From: Actinomycetes bacterium | GTDB taxonomy: Bacteria > Actinomycetota > Acidimicrobiia > Acidimicrobiales > RAAP-2 | Direction: 5' to 3' | Length of the DNA: 32,640 bases | Assembly: GCA_021838005.1 (NCBI GenBank) | Contig: JAKCEK010000006.1 | Coordinates: forward strand, 1-32,640 | Shown here: piece after piece, positions 14,524 to 22,549 of the stretch | Position numbering within the stretch: position 1 is the stretch's first letter | Layout: each line of letters opens with the position of its first letter | Program-made: the position numbers and the translations under genes | Notes under the pieces: model-generated | Seen by the model: only the letters and a program-made list of their open reading frames with translations | The model's database searches: none | What the model was told of the DNA's origin: nothing

Positions 14524-15149
14524 CGCCCCGCCGCGCGCGCGCGGCGCGGGCACTCGCCGCGCTCGGGGCGCTCGCCCTCGCGCTAGCCTCGGCGACCCCG
14601 GCCGGGGCCGGCGGCCCGCCGGGGCGCCTCCCCCCGACCCGGGCCGAACCTTCCTTCGGCGCCCCACTCACCCGGGCGATGGCGCGCCTCGCCGCGGCGA
14701 TCGCGAGCGACGACCCGGCGGGCGCCCTCGCGACGTTCTTCCCCGAGGCCGCCTACGTGCGCCTGAAGACCGGGGAGATCCCCGACCCGGCGGGCGACTA
14801 CGAGAACCGGCTCGTCGCACTCTTGCGCCTCGACGTCGCGGCCTACCACGCGGTGCTTGACGCGGGGTCACCCGCGCGCTTCGTGCGCGTCGAGGCCGAC
14901 CCCGCCTTCGCTCGGTGGATCCCCCCGGGAGCGTGCGAGAACTCCCTGGGCTACTGGCACGAGCCCGGCGTGCGCCTGGTGTTCGCCCACGACCACCGCC
15001 TGGTCTCGGTCGAGGTCGACTCGCTCATCTCGTGGCGGGGCGTGTGGTACGTCGTGCACCTGGGGCCGAACCCCCGAGCGCGCGACGTGGGCACCGTCCT
15101 CTCCTACACCCTCGGCCCGGGCCGGCCCGGCCCGCCGGGGGGCTGCTAG
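14520..15149 (+). CDS. Secreted protein of unknown function with N-terminal signal sequence
   Basis: GTG start overlapping the methyltransferase stop (GTGA). Translation VTPRRARAARALAALGALALALASATPAGAGG... is signal-like, followed by a mature domain with ENRLVALLRLDVAAYHAVLDAG, CENSLGYWHEPGVRLVF, ISWRGVWYVVHLGP. The ORF track start at 14205 is over-extended. Confidence 0.7.
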   Translation: MTPRRARAARALAALGALALALASATPAGAGGPPGRLPPTRAEPSFGAPLTRAMARLAAAIASDDPAGALATFFPEAAYVRLKTGEIPDPAGDYENRLVALLRLDVAAYHAVLDAGSPARFVRVEADPAFARWIPPGACENSLGYWHEPGVRLVFAHDHRLVSVEVDSLISWRGVWYVVHLGPNPRARDVGTVLSYTLGPGRPGPPGGC

Positions 15150-16291
15150 GCCGGCGGGGCGATCGAGCCGTCGGCGCGGATGAGGGCGGCCGCCGGCCCG
15201 AAGTCCTCGCGGGAGAGCTGGTTGACGAAGGCGGCGGCGGCCCCGTGGGGGTCGACGCTCGCGTGGCCGTCGGGAGCGAGCAGCAGCGAGGTGAAACGCC
15301 CGGCGAGAAAGCGGCCGCCCGCGGAGAGCGTCACGTGCAAGATCCCCGAGAGGTCCAGCGTTGCGGCCGCGGAGAAGTCCTCGTAGTTGGCGAAGTCGCC
15401 CAGGCTGTAGGCGATGAGGTGTCCGCGGTACCACTCCATGCCCCGCAGCACGTGCGGCCCACTCGCGATCACGAGGTCTGCGCCGTGGTCGATCGCGAAG
15501 TGGGCGAAGGCGAAGGGGTTGCCACGGTTCTCGCCGAGGAAGTACTCGTTCTGGCGCGTGACGTGGTCGGCGTTCGTCCCCTCGGCGCCGGCGTGCATGT
15601 ACACCACCACCACGTTGGCCTCGGCCCGCGCCCGGGCGATGAGCTGGGCCGCCGCGGAGGGGTCGAGGAGGTCGTTGGTGAGGACGTAGGGGGCGAAGTC
15701 GCAGAAGGCGACCCTCACCGGCCCCTCCCGGACCAGGCCGATCTGGCCCGGCAGGCCGGCCTGGACGATGCCGGCGGCCCTCAGGGCGGCGCTCGTCGAG
15801 GCCACGCCGGCCGGGCCGAAGTCGTCGCTGTGGTTGTTGGCCGAGTTCAGCACGGTGAAGCCGGCCGCGCGGTAGATCGCGGCGTACGACGGCGGGACCT
15901 TGAACGCGTAGCAGTCGAGGGCGACCGCGCCACACTTCGAGGTCGTCGCCTCGGTCAGGGTGCCCTCGAGGTTGCCGAAGACGATGGGGGCGGCGAGCGC
16001 TGAGCGCACCGAGTCGAACCAGGTCGCCGGGTCGCTGGGCAAGGTCGGCGTGTTGCCGAGCTCGGTGTCGCCGACGGCCGCCAGCGTGACCGTCGGGGGA
16101 AAGGTGGTGGTGGTCGAGGACGGCGCGTTCGCGGCCGTCGTGGTCGTGGTGGAGGCCGCGGCGCCCGAGGCCCGTGGGGTGGCCGCGAGACGCCAGGCCA
16201 CGACCCCGGCGACGACCAGGACGGCCGCGGCGACGAGTCCGGGGATGCGCCGGCGAGGCGCGCCGGCGCGGGCGTGGCGGCCGGCTACCAC
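15146..16291 (-). CDS. CapA family protein (poly-gamma-glutamate capsule biosynthesis-like metallophosphatase fold), membrane-anchored
   Basis: 381 aa: TM segment, Thr-rich linker, AAVGDTELGN, FGNLEGTLTE, VLNSANNHSDDFG, VYMHAGAEGTN, IASGPHVLRGMEWYRGHLIAYSLGDFANY. Confidence 0.9.
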   Translation of the reverse strand: MVAGRHARAGAPRRRIPGLVAAAVLVVAGVVAWRLAATPRASGAAASTTTTTAANAPSSTTTTFPPTVTLAAVGDTELGNTPTLPSDPATWFDSVRSALAAPIVFGNLEGTLTEATTSKCGAVALDCYAFKVPPSYAAIYRAAGFTVLNSANNHSDDFGPAGVASTSAALRAAGIVQAGLPGQIGLVREGPVRVAFCDFAPYVLTNDLLDPSAAAQLIARARAEANVVVVYMHAGAEGTNADHVTRQNEYFLGENRGNPFAFAHFAIDHGADLVIASGPHVLRGMEWYRGHLIAYSLGDFANYEDFSAAATLDLSGILHVTLSAGGRFLAGRFTSLLLAPDGHASVDPHGAAAAFVNQLSREDFGPAAALIRADGSIAPPA

Positions 16292-17280
16292 GGCTGGGGC
16301 TCACCGGGTCGGCGCGAGGCGTACACGGCGAAGAAATCCTTGGTCGTAACGGTGAGAAAGCGCGTCGGGATCTGGTTCGGGTTGTCGACCGCGAGCAGCG
16401 GTGACGCCGCCCCGGGCCCGCCGTAGGTGACAAAGATCGGCCACTCGGGGTTGATGTCGAGCTCCATCGCGCGCACACAGTGCAGCCGGACCATCACGGC
16501 CGCCAGGGTGGACGAGGTCTGGGCCGGGGCGGCCGCGTAGATGAGGTTGCCGTTGGCGTCGATCCCGAGCGCCGAGCGCCACACCGCCGGCACACCGCCG
16601 AGCGTGAGGCCCCAGGCCGCGTTATCGGCCGACAGCGGCGTGGGGCGCCCGGCGTTGACCAGAAGGGGCAAGTTCTGGCGGGCCATGACGACGTTCCCCG
16701 GCGGACGCGGTCCCCCGGTCCAGCGCACGACGTCGACCCGCCCGTTGACGAAGCGCTCGACGGTCGCCAGACCGTCGAGCATCGGGTAGTAGAGCGTGTG
16801 GTTCACGTAGAACCCGCCCGCGGCGTCGTGCTCGTAGAACCCGGCGTTGAACGTCGCGAGCAGGCGCCCGCGCCCCGACGGGGGGACCATCTCGGGCCCG
16901 CGCGGCTGCGCCGTCGGCCCGGGCCCCTCGTAGCCCAGGTAGAGCGCGAGGTCGGTCGAGTCGGTCCGGATCCAGGCGGCGTAGGCCACCACGGCGGGCT
17001 GGCTGGGGTCGGGCCGAAAGACGGTCGTCTCAACCGGCGCGCTCGCCCCGGCCCAGGTGTCGCGCGGGCGCCACGGGGCGCAGACCTCGGCCGTGCGAGC
17101 CGGGTGCCCGTCGCTCGCCGCCACGGCGACGCGGCGGCACACCGGGAGCGGTCCGCCGGCCGCGTGGGCGGCCCCGGCGCGGGGTGCGCCGAGGGCCGCG
17201 GCCACCACCGCCGCCGCCGCGACCGCGAGGGGGGCCGCCCGACGGCGCTCGGCGCGGGTGCGCTCGGCCGTGACGGTCAT
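16285..17280 (-). CDS. Secreted phosphodiester glycosidase (NAGPA/DUF2233-like) family protein
   Basis: 331 aa with signal-like N-terminus; TFNAGFYEHDAAGGFYVN, WRSALGIDANGNLIYAAA, VRAMELDINPEWP, which match the pattern of this family. Confidence 0.78.
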   Translation of the reverse strand: MTVTAERTRAERRRAAPLAVAAAAVVAAALGAPRAGAAHAAGGPLPVCRRVAVAASDGHPARTAEVCAPWRPRDTWAGASAPVETTVFRPDPSQPAVVAYAAWIRTDSTDLALYLGYEGPGPTAQPRGPEMVPPSGRGRLLATFNAGFYEHDAAGGFYVNHTLYYPMLDGLATVERFVNGRVDVVRWTGGPRPPGNVVMARQNLPLLVNAGRPTPLSADNAAWGLTLGGVPAVWRSALGIDANGNLIYAAAPAQTSSTLAAVMVRLHCVRAMELDINPEWPIFVTYGGPGAASPLLAVDNPNQIPTRFLTVTTKDFFAVYASRRPGEPQPW

Positions 17281-17322
17281 GGATCGAGTCTCGCACGCGC
17301 CGGGTCGCTCGACGCGACGGCG

Positions 17323-18963
17323 CTAGCGGCGAAACTCGGGCGCCCCGACGGCGACCGGGGTGGCCTCGTGCATCGCGGTGCGCGCGTGGTAGCTCGAGCG
17401 CGTCAGCGGCGACGACTGCACGTGGGCCAGGCCGAGGGCCCTCCCCCGCTCGGCCAGCTCCTCGAACTCCCGGGGCGTCCAGTAGCGCGCGACGGGGAGG
17501 TGGTCGACGCTCGGGCGCAGGTACTGGCCGATCGTCACGATGCTCACCCCCACCGCCGCCAGGTCGCCGAGCGCCTCGTCGACCTCTTCGGGCGTTTCGC
17601 CGAGGCCCACCATCAAACCCGACTTGGTCGTGAGCCCGGCGCGGGCGGCGCGGGCGAGGACCGTGAGCGAGCGCAGGTATCCCGCACTCGGGCGCACGGC
17701 GCGCTGGAGCCGGGCCACCGTCTCGAGGTTGTGATTGAGCACGTCGGGGCGCGCCTCAAACAGCACCTCGATCGAGGCCCGGTCGCCGCGCAGGTCGCTC
17801 GTGAGCACCTCGACCGTCGTGCCGGGGCGGGCGCCGCGGATGGCGCGCACCGTCGCGGCCATCGCGCCGGCTCCGCCGTCCGCCAGGTCGTCGCGCGCCA
17901 CGCAGGTGATCACCGCGTGGTCCAGTCCCAGCCGCGCTACCGCCTCGGCGACGCGGGCCGGCTCGGTCGGGTCCAAGGGCGCCGGCTTCCTCGTGTCGAC
18001 GAGGCAGAAGCCGCACGCCCGGGTGCAGCGCTCGCCGTTGACCATGAAGGTCGCGGTCCCCTCCGCCCAGCACTCGAAGATGTTGGGGCAGCCCGCCTCC
18101 TCGCACACCGTGACCAGGCGCAGATCCTCAGTGAGCGTCCGCAGCGAGCGGAACTCGGTGCCCATGCGGGCGGGGATGCGCAGCCACTCGGGCTTGCGGT
18201 CGCGGATGCCCAGGCCGGCCTCGGGGTCGACGCCGGCCTGGCGGAGCCGGCGGATCAGGGGCCGCTCCGAGGACGGCCCGGCCGACGGCGCCGACCGCTC
18301 GACGCGCGCGACGCGCGCCGGCCCGCCGAGGCGCCGGTCGAGCTCCTCGCCGAGGACGTCCTCCACTCGCGCCGGGGAGACGTCGAGCCCGAACGACGCG
18401 AGCGAGCCGACCGGCTTGTCGGGGATCCCGCAGGGCACGATGACCGCGAAGCGCGCGAGGTCGACCTCCACGTTGAGGGCGACCCCGTGGAGGGTCCGGC
18501 GCCGGCCCCGCGCGTCGCGCTCGGTCCGCACCCCGACCGCCGCGATCTTGGTCGGCCGACCCTCGAGGTCGGCCCAGACCCCGGGGTAACCCTCCAGTCG
18601 GCCCACGCGCCCCAGTCGACGCCCCTCGTCGAGGCGCTCGACGGTCGCGAGGACCGCGTCTTCCAGGGCGGCCACGTGGTCGCGGCCCGCGGCGGGATCG
18701 TCGGCCACCGTGACGATGGCCCAGGCCACGACCTGGCCCGGGCCGTGGTAGGTGACGTCCCCGCCCCGGTCGGCCTCGACGACGGTGGCGTCGAGCTCGT
18801 CTCGGGACACGAGGATGTGCTCGGCCCTCGCGCGCACCCCCAGGGTGTAGGTCGGCGGGTGCTCGAAGACCAGGACGTAGTCGTCCTCGGCCTGGGCCAG
18901 GGCCCGCTGGAGGTCGTTCGCCTCGGCGAAGGTCACCCGCCCCAGGTGGCGTCGCCGCAGCAC
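17323..18963 (-). CDS. Bifunctional LipB-LipA fusion: octanoyltransferase (N-terminal) plus lipoyl synthase (C-terminal)
   Basis: 546 aa single ORF. LipB: FEHPPTYTLGVRA, DRGGDVTYHGPGQVVAW, RPTKIAAVGVR, VPCGIPDKPVGSL. LipA: RKPEWLRI, CEEAGCPNIFEC (CX4CX5C), CTRACGFC (CX3CX2C), SGLMVGLGET, RSSYHA. GTG start overlaps the upstream stop (TAGTG). Confidence 0.95.
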   Translation of the reverse strand: MLRRRHLGRVTFAEANDLQRALAQAEDDYVLVFEHPPTYTLGVRARAEHILVSRDELDATVVEADRGGDVTYHGPGQVVAWAIVTVADDPAAGRDHVAALEDAVLATVERLDEGRRLGRVGRLEGYPGVWADLEGRPTKIAAVGVRTERDARGRRRTLHGVALNVEVDLARFAVIVPCGIPDKPVGSLASFGLDVSPARVEDVLGEELDRRLGGPARVARVERSAPSAGPSSERPLIRRLRQAGVDPEAGLGIRDRKPEWLRIPARMGTEFRSLRTLTEDLRLVTVCEEAGCPNIFECWAEGTATFMVNGERCTRACGFCLVDTRKPAPLDPTEPARVAEAVARLGLDHAVITCVARDDLADGGAGAMAATVRAIRGARPGTTVEVLTSDLRGDRASIEVLFEARPDVLNHNLETVARLQRAVRPSAGYLRSLTVLARAARAGLTTKSGLMVGLGETPEEVDEALGDLAAVGVSIVTIGQYLRPSVDHLPVARYWTPREFEELAERGRALGLAHVQSSPLTRSSYHARTAMHEATPVAVGAPEFRR

Positions 18964-20126
18964 TAGCGCTCGCTCTCGAGGTCGAGCCCCGTGAGGAGCT
19001 CGGCGACGCGCTCGAGGTAGCGGGCCGCGCTCGTCGACTCGCAGACGCGGTGGTCGAAGCTGAGCCCGAGCACGAGCCGTCGGCCCACCCTGAGGGTCCC
19101 CTCGACGACGACCGGGACCTCGCGGACCGCGCCGATCGACAGGGCCGCGACCTCGGGCTGGATGACGATGGGTTGGGCGACGAGGGTGTGGGGACTCGGC
19201 GCGCCGACCACGGTGAAGGTGCCGCCCATGAGGTCGTCGGCGGTGAGCTCGCGCGCGGCGAGGCGCTCGTCGAGGTCGGCGACCCGACGCGCCAGCGAGC
19301 GCAGGGTCAGCCCGGCCGCCGCGTGGACCACCGGGACGAGCATCCCCTCGTCGGCCAGGGGCCGCACGAGGCCCAGGTTCACGCCGCGGTGCAGCACGAG
19401 CTGGTCACCCACCACCGACGCGTTGAGGAACTCGAACTCGCCGAGCGCCCTCACCGCGGCCAGGGCGACCACCGTCTCGTCCGAGACCGCCACGCCCTCG
19501 CGGGTCGTTCGACCGAGCGCGTCGAGGCGCGCGAAGACCGACCCGTCGGCCTCGAGGGCGACGAAGCCCTGGGGGCAGACCTGGGCCGAGTACGCGAGGT
19601 GCTGACCCATGCGACGCTGCCCGTGGCTCAGGGCGACGGTGACCTCCTCGGTCGGCCCCAGGGCCACCGCGCGCTCGGCGTCACGACGGGTGATCGTCCC
19701 GCCAGGACCGGTGCCCGCGACGCTCGAGGGGCTGACCGCGCCGTCGGCGAGGATCCGGCGCACCACCGGCGAGAGGACGACCCCGCCCACCGCCTCGTCG
19801 GGTCGCAGGGTCACCGGGGCGCGCCCGGTCGGGGCCGCCTCGGCGGCCGGGGCCGACGTCTCGGCGGGCGTCGGCGCGACGGACGCCGTCTGGGTCTCGT
19901 CGATGACGGCCACGCGCGAGCCGGTCATCACGGTGTCGCCCTCGCCCGCCAGGATCTCGGTCAGGACGCCCGCGGCCGGAGAGGGCAACTCGGAGTCCAC
20001 CTTGTCGGTCGAGACCTCAAAGAGCGGCTCGTCGCGCGCGACGAGGTCGCCGACCTTCTTGAACCACTGGGTGATGGTCCCCTCGGTGACCGACTCGCCC
20101 AGCGAGGGCAGCGTGACCTCAACCAA
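18963..20126 (-). CDS. 2-oxo acid dehydrogenase E2 (dihydrolipoamide acyltransferase), single lipoyl domain
   Basis: 387 aa: MVEVTLPSLGESVTEGTITQWFKKVGD, lipoyl site STDKVDSELPSP, peripheral subunit-binding domain LSPVVRRILADGAVSPSSVAGTGPGGTITRRD, catalytic domain with DHRVCES. Confidence 0.92.
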   Translation of the reverse strand: MVEVTLPSLGESVTEGTITQWFKKVGDLVARDEPLFEVSTDKVDSELPSPAAGVLTEILAGEGDTVMTGSRVAVIDETQTASVAPTPAETSAPAAEAAPTGRAPVTLRPDEAVGGVVLSPVVRRILADGAVSPSSVAGTGPGGTITRRDAERAVALGPTEEVTVALSHGQRRMGQHLAYSAQVCPQGFVALEADGSVFARLDALGRTTREGVAVSDETVVALAAVRALGEFEFLNASVVGDQLVLHRGVNLGLVRPLADEGMLVPVVHAAAGLTLRSLARRVADLDERLAARELTADDLMGGTFTVVGAPSPHTLVAQPIVIQPEVAALSIGAVREVPVVVEGTLRVGRRLVLGLSFDHRVCESTSAARYLERVAELLTGLDLESER

Positions 20127-21540
20127 CGTGCAGTCCCCGGCCAGCGAGGGCGAGCAGGGTCTCGCCGAAGGTCTCCGACAGCGAGGGGTGGGGCTGGATC
20201 AAGGCCGCCGCCTCCTCGGCCGTCGCCTCCCAGTTGACCGCGTAGTAGCCCGCGCCGAGCTGCTCGGTCACCCAGGGTCCGGCCATGTGGACTCCGAGCA
20301 GCTGGCCGGCCGAGCCGTCGGGTCGCTTCTCGGCGATGACCTTGACGACCCCGTCGGTCTCCCCAATGATCTGGGCCCGACTGTTGCCGCCGAAGGGGTC
20401 CTTCTTCACCACAACCTCGATCCCGCGCTCCTTGGCGGCCGCCTCGGTGAGCCCGACGAAGGCGACTTCGGGGTTCGAGTAGATGGCCCAGGGCACGCGG
20501 TCGTAGTCGACCGGCACCGTGCTCTCGCCGAGGATCGTCTTTATCGCCACGATGGCCTCGGCGAAGCCCACGTGGGCCAGCTGGGGCGACCCGGCCACCA
20601 CGTCGCCCACCGCGTAGACCCCGGCGGCCGCGGTGCGCTGGAGCCCGTCGGCGACGACGAAGCCCCGCTCGTCGATCGCCACGCCGGTGCCCTCGCCCAG
20701 AAGGCCCTCGGTGCGCGGTCGGCGGCCCACCGACACGACGATGAGGTCGGTCTCGAGGGCCTCGCCGCCTTCGATCGTGACGGCCGTCGACGACTTCTTG
20801 GGGGCGTGGCCGGTCACCGTTACCCCGGTGCGTACGTCGATCCCGCGCTTCTTGAAGGCCCGCTGGACGACCCCGGCGACCTCGGCGTCGCAGCCCGCGA
20901 GGATCGAGGGCAGGAACTCGAGGATGGTGACGGCCGTGCCCATGTCGGCGAGCATCGAGGCGAACTCGCAGCCGATGGCCCCGCCCCCGACGACCACCGC
21001 GCGCGCCGGCAACGCGGTGAGCTCCAAGAATTCGTCCGAGGTGTGCACGAACTTGCCGTCGGGCTCCAGCCCGGGCAGCGTGCGCGGGACCGAGCCCGCG
21101 GCGAGGATGACGCTCGCGCCCACGAGCTCGGCACCCTGGTCGACCCCGTCGACCACGACCACCCGGTGGTCGGCCTCGAGGCGCGCCGTGCCGTTGAGCA
21201 CGGTGACCGTGCGTCCCTTGAGCAGGCCCGACAGACCCTTGTGGAGCTTGTCAACGACCTCGTTCTTGCGGGCCTGGCTCACCGCGAAGTCCACCGAGAG
21301 CCCCTTCGTCGTGAAGCCGAAGTCCGAGGCGTGCTCCAGCGTGCGGCGCACGTGGGCCGTCTCGAGGAACTCCTTGGCCGGCACGCAGCCCCGGTGCAGG
21401 CAGGTGCCACCGACCTTGTCCCGCTCCACGAGGGCGATCCTCAGCCCCGCCGAGGCCCCGTAGAGGGCGGCGGCGTAGCCTCCGGGCCCTCCACCGATCA
21501 CGACCACGTCGTACTGCTGGACCCCGTCAGCCACGGTCAC
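20119..21540 (-). CDS. lpdA: Dihydrolipoamide dehydrogenase (E3)
   Basis: 473 aa: DVVVIGGGPGGYAAALYGASAGL, GGTCLHRGCVPAKEFLETA redox disulfide, VVVGGGAIGCEFASMLADMG, YAVGDVVAG, QPHPSLSETFGE. Confidence 0.96.
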   Translation of the reverse strand: MTVADGVQQYDVVVIGGGPGGYAAALYGASAGLRIALVERDKVGGTCLHRGCVPAKEFLETAHVRRTLEHASDFGFTTKGLSVDFAVSQARKNEVVDKLHKGLSGLLKGRTVTVLNGTARLEADHRVVVVDGVDQGAELVGASVILAAGSVPRTLPGLEPDGKFVHTSDEFLELTALPARAVVVGGGAIGCEFASMLADMGTAVTILEFLPSILAGCDAEVAGVVQRAFKKRGIDVRTGVTVTGHAPKKSSTAVTIEGGEALETDLIVVSVGRRPRTEGLLGEGTGVAIDERGFVVADGLQRTAAAGVYAVGDVVAGSPQLAHVGFAEAIVAIKTILGESTVPVDYDRVPWAIYSNPEVAFVGLTEAAAKERGIEVVVKKDPFGGNSRAQIIGETDGVVKVIAEKRPDGSAGQLLGVHMAGPWVTEQLGAGYYAVNWEATAEEAAALIQPHPSLSETFGETLLALAGRGLHVG

Positions 21541-21608
21541 ACCTTTCCGTCGTCCCGATCTACCCCCCGGGGAATCCTAATGTTCCCCGGGCGAAGGGCC
21601 CGACGCGA

Positions 21609-22046
21609 TCAGGCGCTCTGACCCCGCTGGGCGTCGGCCGCGGCGGTCGCGAGGCGGTCGACGAACTCGTTCATGGGGTCCCCGGCGTGGCCGCGCACCC
21701 ACGAGAAGCGCACCTCTCGGCCGGAGTCGAGCGCCAGGGGCAGCAGCGCCTCCCAGAGGTCCCGGTTCGCGACGGGCTGGTTCTGGCTGTTGCGCCATCC
21801 GCGGCGGCGCCACCCGACGTACCACCGGTCATGAAAGCAGCGTACGACGTAGTTCGAGTCGCTCACCACCTCGATCGCGCCGTCGGGGTTCGCCCGCAAC
21901 GCCTCGAGGACGGCCGTGAGCTCCATGCGCTGGTTGGTGGTGTGGGCCTCGGCGCCGCTGGCGTAGCGCGTCCGACCCGCCGCCCAGGCCCAGCCCCCGG
22001 GACCGGGGTTGCCGCGACAGGCGCCGTCGGTGTGCACCACGGTCAT
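21609..22046 (-). CDS. rnhA: Ribonuclease HI
   Basis: 145 aa: VHTDGACRGNPGPGGWAW, TTNQRMELTAVLEAL, SDSNYVVRC, WVRGHAGDPMNEFVDRLA. Confidence 0.95.
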   Translation of the reverse strand: MTVVHTDGACRGNPGPGGWAWAAGRTRYASGAEAHTTNQRMELTAVLEALRANPDGAIEVVSDSNYVVRCFHDRWYVGWRRRGWRNSQNQPVANRDLWEALLPLALDSGREVRFSWVRGHAGDPMNEFVDRLATAAADAQRGQSA

Positions 22047-22501
22047 ATGACCCGAGTGATCCAGGCGTCGGGGTCGTCGGTGAAGCGCGTCACGGCCACC
22101 GGCAGGTCCCCGCGCAGGACCTGACCGAGGGTGACGTGCTCGAGCACCTCGCGCAGCGCGGCGCGCACCGCCACCCAGACGTCCCGCAGGTGCTGGGCCG
22201 ACCCCTCGTAGACGAGGGTCTCGGGGCGCATGCCCCGGACCCCCGCCATGGGGCCGCTGACCACGCGCAGGATGTCGGCGATCATGATCGCGTCGGGGTC
22301 CTTGGCCAGCCGGAAGCCGCCCTCGGGTCCGCGCTGGCTCGTCACCAGCCCGCCGCGGCGAAGGTCGGAGAGGATCGCGCCCAAGAACTTCGCCGGCAGG
22401 TCCTGCTCGTGGGCCAGGTGCTCGGCGCTGACCGAGGCGTCGCTGGCCGCGAGGCTGAGCAGCGCGCGGATCGCGTACTCGGCCTTCGCGGGGATCTGCA
22501 C
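22043..22501 (-). CDS. Rrf2 family transcriptional regulator (no cysteine cluster)
   Basis: Start re-set from the ORF track (23083) to GTG 22499-22501: VQIPAKAEYAIRALLSLAA...LPAKFLGAILSDLRRGGLVTSQRGPEGGFRLAKD. The rest of the long ORF is antisense to thiE. Confidence 0.9.
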   Translation of the reverse strand: MQIPAKAEYAIRALLSLAASDASVSAEHLAHEQDLPAKFLGAILSDLRRGGLVTSQRGPEGGFRLAKDPDAIMIADILRVVSGPMAGVRGMRPETLVYEGSAQHLRDVWVAVRAALREVLEHVTLGQVLRGDLPVAVTRFTDDPDAWITRVI

Positions 22502-22549
22502 CGCACCATTCTGCCCCACCGGGGCCGCGCGGGCCCCTAACGTGGTCCC

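Noticed and set aside
16091-16185. Repeated gtggtggtcg-like tract as a possible repeat element
   Set aside because: It encodes the Thr/Ser/Ala-rich extracellular linker of CapA (ASTTTTTTAANAPSSTTTT). A similar tract codes for the LCP tail. These are coding low-complexity regions, not mobile or CRISPR repeats.
16480-18966. 828-aa plus-strand ORF over the glycosidase and lipBA
   Set aside because: Antisense to strongly supported genes; biased composition, no motifs.
19609-21621. 670-aa plus-strand ORF over E2 and lpd
   Set aside because: Antisense artefact of high GC; no domain signature.
22502-22549. Possible TPP riboswitch before thiE
   Set aside because: Only 48 nt, and no CTGAGA-type THI-box motif.
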